In this document: positions 17,002-25,104 of the stretch, one piece after another
Position numbering within the stretch: the stretch's first letter is position 1
Layout of the letters: each line of letters starts with the position of its first letter
Translations under genes and position numbers: made by a program
Assembly: GCA_044450785.1 (NCBI GenBank)
Contig: JBIOJM010000106.1
Coordinates: forward strand, 1-27,728
Source: JBIOJM01 sp044450785
GTDB lineage: Bacteria; Planctomycetota; Planctomycetia; Isosphaerales; Isosphaeraceae
DNA: 27,728 nt
Reading direction: 5' to 3'
Notes under the pieces: model-generated
What the model was told of the DNA's origin: nothing
Databases searched by the model: none
The model's input: only the letters and a program-made list of their open reading frames with translations

Positions 17002-18903
17002 ATGGCGACCGAGGGCGAAAAGATCCAGGGACTCCTCGATTTCTTCGAGGACTCGTTCACGGCATCGGAACTAGTCAAGTTCCTCACCGTGAATGGGTAC
17101 AAGGAGGTCGCATCCGCCGCGAGCCAGTTTGTCGGCGGTAGCGAGTATTGCTTCAATGTCGCCCAAGCATTGAATCGCCGGGGCCTGATCGATGACACGT
17201 TCTTCGTCCGCTTGAGGAGGGCACGCCCCGCGAAGGAGGCGCTCATCCGGGGTCTCCAGGAAGCCTGGCTCGTTGAGGAAAAGACGAGCCCGAAGTCATC
17301 GGGCAGCGCGAGTTCAAGCTATCCTCGGAAGATGATCCAGGCAGAACCGCCTGCGACTCCACATCAAACGTCGGTCACAGCCCGGGGATTTGTGCGCCCC
17401 GATCATCCCGACATCTTCATCAGCTACGCCCAGGTCGACGACAAGGAGCCACCCGGGGTGGACCATGGCTGGGTCACGACGCTGGTGACGTACCTGAAGG
17501 ACCTCCTTGCGCAGAAGCTCGGGCGCCGCGAGTCGTTCTGGCTCTGGTGGGATCACCAGTTACCGCGCGACCTTCCGCTCACTCCCGAGATCGAGGCCAA
17601 GGTCCGGGCGACTTCGATCCTCGTGGTTGTCCTGTCGCAGGGCTACCTGAGCTCGGAGTGGTGTGAGAAGGAGCGGACGCTCTTCTTGGAGGAGGTCCGG
17701 CGACGCGTCGCCGGCGGCGCGCGTGTGTTCGTTGTCCGCTACAACCCGCTCGCGCACGACGAATGCCCCCAGGAGCTCCGGGACCTGATCGGCCATTCGT
17801 TCTGCACCTCGGACGAGGTGACGGAGGAGGAGTCCCTCCCGCTGGGCTACCCCTATCCGACTCCACAGGACAAGGAATACTACGCCAGGGCCAATACGTT
17901 GGCCGCGGACCTCGCCAAGGAGCTCTGCCGCAAGAGGGGTACCCCAGACCCCACACTGAAGTTCCTGGCACCGGCCGTCACCGAACCCACCGTCGCCGCT
18001 GCCAATCCCTCGGCAGTGGTCGCTGGCGTCGTCAAGTCCCAAGAGGCGCCCGCCGAAATCCGGCCGGCCGTCTACCTGGCCGAGGTCCCAGACGCCCTCG
18101 ACGGTCTCCGCGAGGAGGTCAAGAGCTACCTGGAGTCGGAGGGGCTGCGGATCTTGCCGGAAGTCGAGTATTGCCGGAACGAGGCCGCGGTGAACGACTC
18201 GCTCGACAAGGCGAAGCTGTTCGTTCAGCTCCTGAACGATGCCCCGGGCAAGCGTCTCCTGAATTCGGCCTGGAGCTGCGTCGGCCTCCAAAACGCCTGT
18301 GCTCGCGCGCACAAGATCCCCGTCCTCCAGTGGCGGGATCGCAAGATCGACCCCACCGCCGTTGTCGACATCGAGCACCGCAAATTGCTGGAGGACCCGT
18401 CGGTCATCGTCGAGGACCTGCTCGATTTCAAGCGCCACATCGTCCAACGCGTCCGGGAGATCTTGCTTCCTCCTCCACCGCATCGGTCGCCGGGCGTCGA
18501 GCAGGTGGTATTCATCGACGTCAAGGGCACCGAGCACGACATGGAGCTGTCGCAGCAGGTCTCCGACATCCTCTTCAGCGAGGGACTCGGGTCCATCTCC
18601 TCCCTCGCCGGCGCCGATCCGACCCTGGCGGACCAGTTCCTGGAAGAGGCCCTCGTCGACTGCGCCGGGTTGCTACTGATCCACGGCTCCGACCCGCTCT
18701 GGCTGGCCAAGGAGCTGCTCAAAGTCCGCAAGCTGCACGCCCGATACGATCGGCTCAAACTCGGACTCTGCGACGGCCCACCGCCGGACAAGCCCCGGTG
18801 CAACGTCAGGATCGGCCAGCATTCGATCGACTGCCGCGCCGGCGTACGCGGGGACGGGTTCGCGGCGTTCATCGCGGCCTGCAAGGGGGGCTCCCCGGCA
18901 TGA
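17002..18903 (+). CDS. Effector protein: death-like/effector-associated domain plus one TIR and two TIR-like domains
   Basis: The 633-residue protein has four modules. Residues about 1-90 are a compact helical domain (LLDFFEDSFTASELVKFL…VAQALNRRGLIDDTFFVRL…) resembling the effector-associated/death-like domains of bacterial conflict systems. Residues about 137-312 are a TIR domain: DIFISYAQVD, then SILVVVLSQGYLSSEWCEKE, where Glu224 occupies the position of the NADase glutamate. Residues about 356-488 (AVYLAEVPDALDGLREEVKSYL…LFVQLL…PVLQWRD) and about 500-625 (VVFIDVKGTEHDMELSQQV…CAGLLLIHG…KLGLCDGPP) are two further alpha/beta units of TIR-like layout that lack the WCxxE glutamate. The predicted action is NAD+ cleavage or cyclic-nucleotide signalling when assembled by its partner. 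The stop overlaps the start of the nSTAND-WD40 gene by 4 bp. The TIR call is firm, the other domains are by eye. Confidence 0.85.
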   Translation: MATEGEKIQGLLDFFEDSFTASELVKFLTVNGYKEVASAASQFVGGSEYCFNVAQALNRRGLIDDTFFVRLRRARPAKEALIRGLQEAWLVEEKTSPKSSGSASSSYPRKMIQAEPPATPHQTSVTARGFVRPDHPDIFISYAQVDDKEPPGVDHGWVTTLVTYLKDLLAQKLGRRESFWLWWDHQLPRDLPLTPEIEAKVRATSILVVVLSQGYLSSEWCEKERTLFLEEVRRRVAGGARVFVVRYNPLAHDECPQELRDLIGHSFCTSDEVTEEESLPLGYPYPTPQDKEYYARANTLAADLAKELCRKRGTPDPTLKFLAPAVTEPTVAAANPSAVVAGVVKSQEAPAEIRPAVYLAEVPDALDGLREEVKSYLESEGLRILPEVEYCRNEAAVNDSLDKAKLFVQLLNDAPGKRLLNSAWSCVGLQNACARAHKIPVLQWRDRKIDPTAVVDIEHRKLLEDPSVIVEDLLDFKRHIVQRVREILLPPPPHRSPGVEQVVFIDVKGTEHDMELSQQVSDILFSEGLGSISSLAGADPTLADQFLEEALVDCAGLLLIHGSDPLWLAKELLKVRKLHARYDRLKLGLCDGPPPDKPRCNVRIGQHSIDCRAGVRGDGFAAFIAACKGGSPA

Positions 18904-21900
18904 CCCCGCTCCTCCCAGCGCCCCTGCGGCGGACCGGCTGCCCCTATCCCGGCCTCCGCCCATACCTGCGCGACGAGACGGACCTCTTCTTCGGCCGCGA
19001 CGAGCAGGTGGCCCAGGTGCTCGGACGGCTGCACGAGGCCCGCTTCCTGGCCGTGGTGGGCACGTCCGGCTGCGGCAAGTCTTCGCTGGTCTATGCCGGG
19101 ATCATCCCCGCCCTGGAGACCTACCTGGAGGTAACCGACGGGGCAAATCTCGTGGTCGTGGCGCTCCGGCCGGGCGACCAGCCCCTCCGGGCCCTGTCCC
19201 GCGCCTTGCTCGACGCCTTGGACCCGGCACGCGCCGGCTCCGAGGCCGCCGTCTCGTTCCTCCAGGCCGACCTGCGTCGGGGGCCAATCGCCCTGGTCGA
19301 GGCGCTTCGCGTGACCCCGCCGCCAGAGGGTACCCACCTGCTGTTCTTGATCGATCAGTTCGAGGAGATTTTCCGCTATCGCGAGGAGGAGGACAGAGAC
19401 GAGGCGGACGCCTTCGTGGCGCTGCTGCTGGCCACCGCCAAGCGGACGGACGTCGCGGCGCACGTCGTCCTGACGATGCGGTCGGACTACCTGGGCGACT
19501 GTGCCGTGTTCGGCGGGCTGCCCGAGGCGATCAGCGCCAGCCAGTTCCTCACCCCTCGAATGACTCGCGACCAGCGCCAGAAGGCAATCGAAGGGCCCGC
19601 CCTCACGGCCGGCGGCCGCGTCGAGCCAGACTTGATCAACCGCCTGCTCAACGACATGGATTCCGGCCCCGACCAGCTCCCGCTGATGCAGCACGTCCTG
19701 ATGCGCCTCTGGCTCAAGGCCCAGGACGTCGGCGGCGATGGTGCGGCCGGGATCGAGCTGAAGCTGAACGACTATGAAGGCGAGGACATCGGCGGCCTGG
19801 CCCACGCGCTCGACCTCCACGCCGACGAAGCGTACGCGAAACTGGAGCCGAACCAGAAGCCCGACCCGAAGCGGATTGCCGAGGTGATGTTCCGCCTGCT
19901 CAGCGAGCGCGACGCGGGGACCCACAACGAGGGCCGCCCCCGCGACACCCGCCGGCCGACGCTGCTGCGGACCGTCGCCGAGGTGGCCGGGGCCGAGGTC
20001 ACGCCCGCGGACGTCGCCCGCGTGGCGGAAGCTTTCCGCGCCCCCGGCCTGAACTTCCTCACGCCGCCCGTGCCCGAGCCGCTCGAATCGACCACCCGCC
20101 TCGACGTGAGCCACGAGAGCCTGATCCGCCGCTGGAAGCGCCTGCAAGGCTGGGTGGATTCCGAGGCCAAGTCGGCCGAGATCTACCGCCGCCTCGCGGA
20201 CTCGGCACGCCTCTGGCGCGACGGTAATTCGGACCTGTTCCGCCGGATCGAAACGAATGCGACTCTCGCCTGGCGCAAGCGTGAGCGCCCCAACGCCGCC
20301 TGGGCCCAGCGCTACGGCGGCGACTTCGACCTGGCGATGAGGTTCCTCGATGAAAGCGAGAACGAGTGCCGGCGCGAGGAGATCGTACAGGAGAAGAGAA
20401 GAAACGCCCGCGTTTATCGGGCCCGGTGGATCGCCGCCATCTCGCTGGTCGGCCTCTTCGCGACCCTGGGCCTTATGGGGTGGGCCATCAGCGAGAGAGA
20501 CTACGCGGAAAGCGAGAGCATCCGCGCGAAGACGGAGCGCGTAAGGGCGGACAAGGCCCGCGACGAAGCGAATCGCGCTTACGCCGATCAGAGAAAGTCT
20601 ATCGAAGACCAAAAGAGGGCGTGGGCCCTGACACGCTACTTCCAGCTGGCCGCCTTGGCCAAAGGCGCCTTGGACAAGACCCCGCAACTGGCCGCGCTGC
20701 TGGCGCTCGAGGCGGTGCGGGCCGTGTCCATCGACGTCGACAGGACCTCTTCCGAGCCGGGCAGAGATGAGAAGCTGACGCAGTCGCTCAGGGACGGCGA
20801 GGAGTTGTTGAGACTGGCCCTGCGGGGCATCGGCGGACGCGGGCTCTGCGGGAACCGCGGCCCGATCAATCTAATCGCCGCCACCTCGGACGGCCGCCGC
20901 GTGGTGACCGCCGGCAACGCGGAAATCTTGTGCTGGGACGTGCCCGACGGCGGCGGGATCACCCGGGCTTCCCCCCTGCGCGGGCCTAAGTTGCCGCTCC
21001 GATTCCTGACCATTCCCCCCGGAGACCGCTGGATCATCGGCAAGGATTCCGCCAACATGATTTTCCTGTGGCGGCTGGGGGAGGGCCATCCCGACGCCGA
21101 GCCGAAGGCCCTGATTCTCCCAAACCCTGCAAATTCCGTGTCTCCCAGTTTCGACGGCCGCTGGCTGCTGATGACGTCCGACGAGACAACGCTCAGCGCG
21201 GCAGGGCCCGCCGATCGCCCTCCGGCGCGACTCTGGAACCTGATGGCCGACGACCCCACCGCCCACGAGGTCGACTTGCGGTTCGGCAAGGATTCCAGGT
21301 CGGTCGCAGGATTCTCCTTCGACCCCAAAGGAAGGTGGCTCGCGATCGTCCACCCGGACCTGGCCGCCAACTGCTGGGATCTGTCGGCGACCGGGGCGGA
21401 GTTCCGGCCCGTTAAACTGTTGTCCAGCGGGCCGGGGACCGCCACGAATGTGGCCATCAGCCGCGATGGCCGCCGGCTGATTGTCTGTCTTCCGAATGGC
21501 AAAGCCCGAGTCTGGGAGCTGGAGCATCCCGAGCGCAAGCCCGGTGAAGTCGACTTGTACGGTCCCGGCGAAGCCGCGAGCACCATGTCGACGGACTTTC
21601 ACGGACGCTGGGCCGTCACGATGGCGTGGGCACCCACGTCTCCCCCCGCGGGAATTCCCGCCGCCCCCATGGTGCGGCTCTGGGACCTATCCGATCCTGA
21701 CATAGGCAAGCATCCGGTCATCCTCGGGGTGCTGCCAGACCCGTCCAGGCCAATGGGCTTCGCCGGTAACCTGGTCGTGAGCGACGACGAGAAGTGGCTC
21801 GCGTCCTTCACCACCCATGGGGTCATCGTCTGGAAGCTTGACCCCAAGGTACCACATGAGGCCAAGCCGATCATACCGTTCGAAAAGAAGCCAAGCGCGG

Positions 21901-23819
21901 CCAACATGAGGGCATTCGCATTCAGTGCCGACGGCCGAAGGCTGCTGACCGGCGGCAACGACGGGGTCGTCCTCCGGTCGGGGGACCTGACCTTGCCCAA
22001 CCCCTTCCAAGCCCCGCTGACCCTGCGCGGGCAAGACGGCCCGATCCACGCCCTGATGGTCAGCCGCGACAGTCGACGGCTCATCACAGGGGGCGCGGAC
22101 GGCACTGCGCGGTCGTGGGACCTGGACGCCCTCAGCGCGTCGGCCGACCCCATCGAGGTGCGGGGCCCGGACGGGGCGACTCCGTTCTTCTCACGCGATC
22201 GCCATCGGCTGGCGTTCGCGGGTCTCGACGGTTCGGTCCGACTGTGGGACCTGACCGTCGCGGACCCCCTGGACGGGCCGGCCCTTCTGCTCGCTCCCCA
22301 ACGTTTGGGTGCTTCTTTGACCTCTGCCATGGCTTTCTCCCTGGACGGGCCGGCCCTTCTGCTCGCTCCCCAACGGAGGCAGTCTCCGTCGCTCCTGGCC
22401 TGGGACCGGGACAACCGCTGGCTGATGGCCCGGGGCGAGGGCAGGCCAGCATGGCTCTGGGACCTCTCGGCCCCCGTGCGCAGCGCCCGGGTCGTCGACC
22501 TCGGCGAGTTTGCGCGGAGTGACCAGTTTCTCATCAGCGCTGATAGTCACTGGATGGCCGCCTCGGTGATCCCGAGACCGGCCGTCGGGACGTTATCGCA
22601 CCGGCTCGTCCGGCTCTGGGATCTCACGCCGGACGGCCCGCCGTCCCGGCCGATCGCCGTCAAGGGCGAACAGGACGCCGTCGCTTTCGTCGGCCGGGGC
22701 CACCGACTGGTGACCAGACGCGACGGCCAGTACAGCCTTTGGGACCTGGCGTCCGGCGTTCTACCCTCCGGGCCGAAGGCCCTGGCCGGGCAGATCCCCA
22801 ACGACCCCGCCTCCTACCGGGTCACTCCGGACGGGCGCCGGCTGTTGCTCCTCAGGAGCAAGGGCGACGTCCCGATGTGGGACCTGGAGGACCCGGCCGC
22901 GCCGCCGGTCATCCTCAGTCGTTCCGACACGCTCATTACGAAATACGTCGGCTCGTTGTCCTTTACACCGGACGGTCGCAGGGCAATCATGCGTGTCTTC
23001 GACGGCCCCGTCATCAGGGTCTTCGTCTGGAGACTGGACGGCCCCGGCGCGACCCTCGATCCGGTCGAACCGCCCGAACCGGAGGGGTTCGAGGAGCTAA
23101 ACGGAGTCACGGGCCCCGGCCCGAAGGGCGCGACGGGACCGGTCGTCCACCGCCCGAAGGCCGCCCTGAGCTTTTCCAGCCCCGACGGGCGCTGGCTGAT
23201 CGACGCCGGACGGGGAGGCAAAGTCCGCCTCTGGGACCTGATCCGCCCCGACCCGTTCGGGAGCCCGGCCCTGACGTTCCCCGACAGGGGCTCGCTGCCG
23301 CTCCTCCCCGTGTCGCCCTTCACCGCCGACGGCCGCTTGCTCGCGACGGCAGAAGGGAACAAGCTCCACCTCTGGGACCTTCGGGGTGAGGAACCGACCG
23401 ACCGGGCGACGATCCCGCTGGAGTCCCGCGACCAGGTTCGCGCCCTCGCCGTCGACCCCACCGGGCGATGGGTTGCCCTGGCCGGTTCCGACAACCAGCT
23501 TCGCCTTTGGGAGTTAACGTCCAGTGGCTCCTTTGCCCGAACCATCCTCCAACCCGCCCCCGGGCTGAATCCCTGGAACGGCCTGTTCCTCAGCCCCGGG
23601 GGCAGGCGGGTGACGGCCATTGGCTATGACCCTGTCGCCCGCGTCTATCGGGTGCCGCTGGACGAACTGCGGGAGGCCGCCCGGCGGGCCGTCGGGCGCA
23701 ACCTGAGGCGCGACGAGTGGAACCGGTTCTTCCCCGGCCAGGACTATCACACGACGTTCGAGTCTCTCCCGGAGCCCCCGCCCTGGTCGGCTTCGCAGCC
23801 GACGACCGGCCCGTCCTGA
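18900..23819 (+). CDS. nSTAND NTPase with transmembrane helix and WD40 propellers
   Basis: The ATG at 18900 overlaps the TIR gene stop, giving 1,639 residues; the same frame is open from 17763 but that part is a shadow of the TIR gene. The N-terminus CPYPGLRPYLRDETDLFFGRDEQ is the standard entry to nSTAND1 NTPases. Walker A is GTSGCGKSS (54-62), Walker B LLFLIDQFEE (Asp152), then TMRSDYLGD and DQLPLMQHVLMRLW, and the winged-helix-type end LDVSHESLIRRW (401-412). A membrane helix lies at about 511-530, followed by a charged coiled coil (531-585). From about 640 to 1,600 there are roughly eighteen WD40 units ending in LWDL-type motifs, enough for two to three propellers. STAND proteins switch from an ADP to an ATP oligomeric state upon sensing. 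The TIR protein upstream is the obvious effector, and WD40 repeats the sensor. No effector domain is seen in this protein. Confidence 0.92.
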   Translation: MTPLLPAPLRRTGCPYPGLRPYLRDETDLFFGRDEQVAQVLGRLHEARFLAVVGTSGCGKSSLVYAGIIPALETYLEVTDGANLVVVALRPGDQPLRALSRALLDALDPARAGSEAAVSFLQADLRRGPIALVEALRVTPPPEGTHLLFLIDQFEEIFRYREEEDRDEADAFVALLLATAKRTDVAAHVVLTMRSDYLGDCAVFGGLPEAISASQFLTPRMTRDQRQKAIEGPALTAGGRVEPDLINRLLNDMDSGPDQLPLMQHVLMRLWLKAQDVGGDGAAGIELKLNDYEGEDIGGLAHALDLHADEAYAKLEPNQKPDPKRIAEVMFRLLSERDAGTHNEGRPRDTRRPTLLRTVAEVAGAEVTPADVARVAEAFRAPGLNFLTPPVPEPLESTTRLDVSHESLIRRWKRLQGWVDSEAKSAEIYRRLADSARLWRDGNSDLFRRIETNATLAWRKRERPNAAWAQRYGGDFDLAMRFLDESENECRREEIVQEKRRNARVYRARWIAAISLVGLFATLGLMGWAISERDYAESESIRAKTERVRADKARDEANRAYADQRKSIEDQKRAWALTRYFQLAALAKGALDKTPQLAALLALEAVRAVSIDVDRTSSEPGRDEKLTQSLRDGEELLRLALRGIGGRGLCGNRGPINLIAATSDGRRVVTAGNAEILCWDVPDGGGITRASPLRGPKLPLRFLTIPPGDRWIIGKDSANMIFLWRLGEGHPDAEPKALILPNPANSVSPSFDGRWLLMTSDETTLSAAGPADRPPARLWNLMADDPTAHEVDLRFGKDSRSVAGFSFDPKGRWLAIVHPDLAANCWDLSATGAEFRPVKLLSSGPGTATNVAISRDGRRLIVCLPNGKARVWELEHPERKPGEVDLYGPGEAASTMSTDFHGRWAVTMAWAPTSPPAGIPAAPMVRLWDLSDPDIGKHPVILGVLPDPSRPMGFAGNLVVSDDEKWLASFTTHGVIVWKLDPKVPHEAKPIIPFEKKPSAANMRAFAFSADGRRLLTGGNDGVVLRSGDLTLPNPFQAPLTLRGQDGPIHALMVSRDSRRLITGGADGTARSWDLDALSASADPIEVRGPDGATPFFSRDRHRLAFAGLDGSVRLWDLTVADPLDGPALLLAPQRLGASLTSAMAFSLDGPALLLAPQRRQSPSLLAWDRDNRWLMARGEGRPAWLWDLSAPVRSARVVDLGEFARSDQFLISADSHWMAASVIPRPAVGTLSHRLVRLWDLTPDGPPSRPIAVKGEQDAVAFVGRGHRLVTRRDGQYSLWDLASGVLPSGPKALAGQIPNDPASYRVTPDGRRLLLLRSKGDVPMWDLEDPAAPPVILSRSDTLITKYVGSLSFTPDGRRAIMRVFDGPVIRVFVWRLDGPGATLDPVEPPEPEGFEELNGVTGPGPKGATGPVVHRPKAALSFSSPDGRWLIDAGRGGKVRLWDLIRPDPFGSPALTFPDRGSLPLLPVSPFTADGRLLATAEGNKLHLWDLRGEEPTDRATIPLESRDQVRALAVDPTGRWVALAGSDNQLRLWELTSSGSFARTILQPAPGLNPWNGLFLSPGGRRVTAIGYDPVARVYRVPLDELREAARRAVGRNLRRDEWNRFFPGQDYHTTFESLPEPPPWSASQPTTGPS
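22267..22375 (+). repeat. 72-bp-offset direct repeat inside the WD40 region
   Basis: A 37-bp sequence occurs at 22267-22303 and again, identical, at 22339-22375. The offset is 72 bp, exactly 24 codons, so the frame is preserved and the protein repeats LDGPALLLAPQR. The extra 24 residues fall in a loop between blade strands. Perfect identity at nucleotide level implies a recent duplication within the sensor region. Confidence 0.9.
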
Positions 23820-24010
23820 TCCCCAAACCCCGCCCAACGGTCTGGAACCCCGGGGCATCCGAAACGGCATCTGACAACAGCGATCTGACCCCCACGGTTC
23901 AGGATGACAGATCCGTCCCGACGTGCGTGCGGCCCGATTCGATTCGATCGACTGGGCTACGAATCTCCCTACCGGGATACGCTCTTAATGAGGACCTGCC
24001 GAAAGTCTAA

Positions 24011-24057
24011 TGGGCGGCGCTGGATTCGAACCATCGACTTCCACCGTGTGAGGATGG
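24011..24057 (-). pseudogene. 3' half of a tRNA-Val(CAC), degenerate copy
   Basis: On the minus strand the sequence reads a 5-bp anticodon stem (CCATC/GGTGG) around the loop CTCACAC with anticodon CAC, a variable region AAGTC, a T-arm with loop TTCGAAT, the acceptor 3' strand GCCGCCC and discriminator A. The 5' half (acceptor 5' strand and D-arm) is absent, and the T-stem has one mismatch (GATGG against CCAGC, base 24034). It is therefore not a functional tRNA. It matches the copy at 27199-27244 at 45 of 46 positions. Such 3' halves are what integrating elements carry or leave at tRNA attachment sites. Confidence 0.75.
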
Positions 24058-24066
24058 CACTCACAC
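24046..24066. repeat. 7-7-7 inverted repeat resembling a tyrosine-recombinase core site
   Basis: GTGTGAG (24046-24052) and CTCACAC (24060-24066) are perfect inverted arms around a 7-nt spacer GATGGCA. The left arm is the complement of the tRNA anticodon loop, and the tRNA similarity ends within the spacer. Two inverted core-binding arms around a 6-8 bp crossover is the geometry of attachment sites used by tyrosine integrases at tRNA anticodon loops. No integrase gene is in the window. Confidence 0.5.
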
Positions 24067-24173
24067 GCGAAATCCCTTGTTTTTCAGCACCGGCGATTTG
24101 CAAATTCTCCAAAAATCGTCCGGAATGCAACGGAAAACTGACGGGAGAGCTGACAGCTCCGATGGGAAGCGTC

Positions 24174-24758
24174 TCAGGACATCCGTCTGGATTCGCTGAC
24201 TAGTTCCAGCAGACGGCGCATGCGTGCGTCGTCGGGACCGGCAAGGTTCTGCCATTCTGCCCTGATCCAGTCCAGGTCGAGCTTGTCCGAGTTTGCGGCG
24301 ACGAGGTTTTCGATATCGACTTGGTCCTGGGTGCGAAAGGCGAGGAGTTTGAGAAGGATCAGACCTTCTACCGCGGCGATGCGGATGGGACGATCGAGCC
24401 ATTTCTCTTCGGTGGCACGCTGTAGGATGTGAAGATACGCCGGGATGAGAGGCTTGAGCCAATCGATGCGGATGCCGTGATAGGAAAGCGTTACCATATG
24501 GTGTTGAGTCCATTCGCCGATGGTCGCGAGGGTGTCGAACTCGAAGCCACGGCGCCGCAGGTCCTCGAGCAACCGCGGCAGGACAACTTGCGGCACCTGC
24601 ACGAGAAAATCGATGTCTTTCGTGAACCGCGGCTGGGATCGGTAAGAAGCCGCCATGCCGCCGATGAGCGCGTAGGAGACCGCATGATGGTCCATTGCGG
24701 CGGTGGCTTCGTCCAGCGCCTTACGCATTTCGTCTGAGAGAGTGGGATCACGCGCCAT
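24174..24758 (-). CDS. AbiEii-like nucleotidyltransferase
   Basis: From ATG 24758 the product has 194 residues. The nucleotidyltransferase fold is shown by YALIGGMAASYRSQPRFTKDIDFLV (residues about 29-53): the GG pair at 33-34 and the metal-binding Asp48 and Asp50 in DID. Later segments (GIRIDWLKPL, VEGLILLKLLAFRTQDQVDIENLV) match the AbiEii/DUF6036-type group, which includes toxins of type IV toxin-antitoxin and abortive-infection systems as well as uncharacterised enzymes. The start is chosen because the frame upstream only reads through the preceding gene; no strong ribosome site is visible, and an 11-bp overlap with that gene suggests coupling. It lies between the two tRNA-Val fragments. 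A toxin role is possible but unproven. Confidence 0.72.
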   Translation of the reverse strand: MARDPTLSDEMRKALDEATAAMDHHAVSYALIGGMAASYRSQPRFTKDIDFLVQVPQVVLPRLLEDLRRRGFEFDTLATIGEWTQHHMVTLSYHGIRIDWLKPLIPAYLHILQRATEEKWLDRPIRIAAVEGLILLKLLAFRTQDQVDIENLVAANSDKLDLDWIRAEWQNLAGPDDARMRRLLELVSESRRMS

Positions 24759-25026
24759 ATTGGCTGAACACTTTTTGCTGAAGCCGCTTCCATTCCGCCT
24801 CTTGAGCCTCCATGCGCCGCTCGATCTCGGCACGCCTGGGGGAAGTATGCACCATGTTCATCCCAATTTCCATGAGTTCCGCGATCTGCTTCCAGCGCTC
24901 CTCCGGCGATAGTCGACGAAATTCCTGCGCGCGAGCGTAGACTTCGGCGGCTGAGTTGGGAAACTTCAAAGGCAAGCCGGTCGCGGGATCGATGACATCG
25001 TTCACACTGATTTCCTCCTTGGACAT
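24748..25026 (-). CDS. Small charged protein, partner of the nucleotidyltransferase
   Basis: From ATG 25026 the product has 92 residues (MSKEEISVNDVIDPATGLPLKF…). A TTG at 25053 would add nine residues but is less likely. The protein is mostly helical and charged, with a C-terminal helix rich in Glu, Arg and Lys (RRAEIERRMEAQEAEWKRLQQKV). I do not recognise the family. It ends inside the start of the nucleotidyltransferase gene (11-bp overlap), so the two are translated as a unit. In toxin-antitoxin pairs with nucleotidyltransferase toxins the first small gene is usually the antitoxin, but no DNA-binding motif is visible to support that here. Confidence 0.6.
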   Translation of the reverse strand: MSKEEISVNDVIDPATGLPLKFPNSAAEVYARAQEFRRLSPEERWKQIAELMEIGMNMVHTSPRRAEIERRMEAQEAEWKRLQQKVFSQYGA

Positions 25027-25104
25027 TCTCGCGCAACATTGATTGCCGTTCAATCCGGTCCGCTTCGCCTGATCTGGGTCGCGGTTCCCATTAACAGCCC
25101 ATCA

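Larger units (their letters stand above)
23820..24173. other. Gene-free stretch after the nSTAND-WD40 gene
   Basis: I see no protein gene. An open plus-strand frame here encodes the phrase GRRWIRTIDFHRVRM, which is the well-known artefact of translating the complement of a tRNA 3' half. The stretch holds the tRNA-Val fragment (24011-24057) and an inverted repeat (24046-24066), listed separately, and an AT-richer segment (24068-24140) with short A and T runs. Confidence 0.6.

Noticed and set aside
17763..18899. N-terminal extension of the nSTAND frame by about 379 residues
   Set aside because: It overlaps the well-supported TIR gene in another frame and has an Arg/Pro/Gly-rich translation without domain content. 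The nSTAND protein starts properly at 18900.
18225..20687. Long minus-strand frame of 820 codons
   Set aside because: It is antisense to the TIR and nSTAND genes and its composition (Leu/Val/Gly/Arg/His-rich, no domain) is typical of GC-driven shadows.
23904..24203. Plus-strand reading frame with GRRWIRTIDFHRVRM, echoed at 27029-27334 as GRRWIRTSDFHRVRM
   Set aside because: This phrase is the translation of the complement of a tRNA 3' half. The similarity between the two frames is due to the repeated tRNA-Val fragment, not to a protein family.
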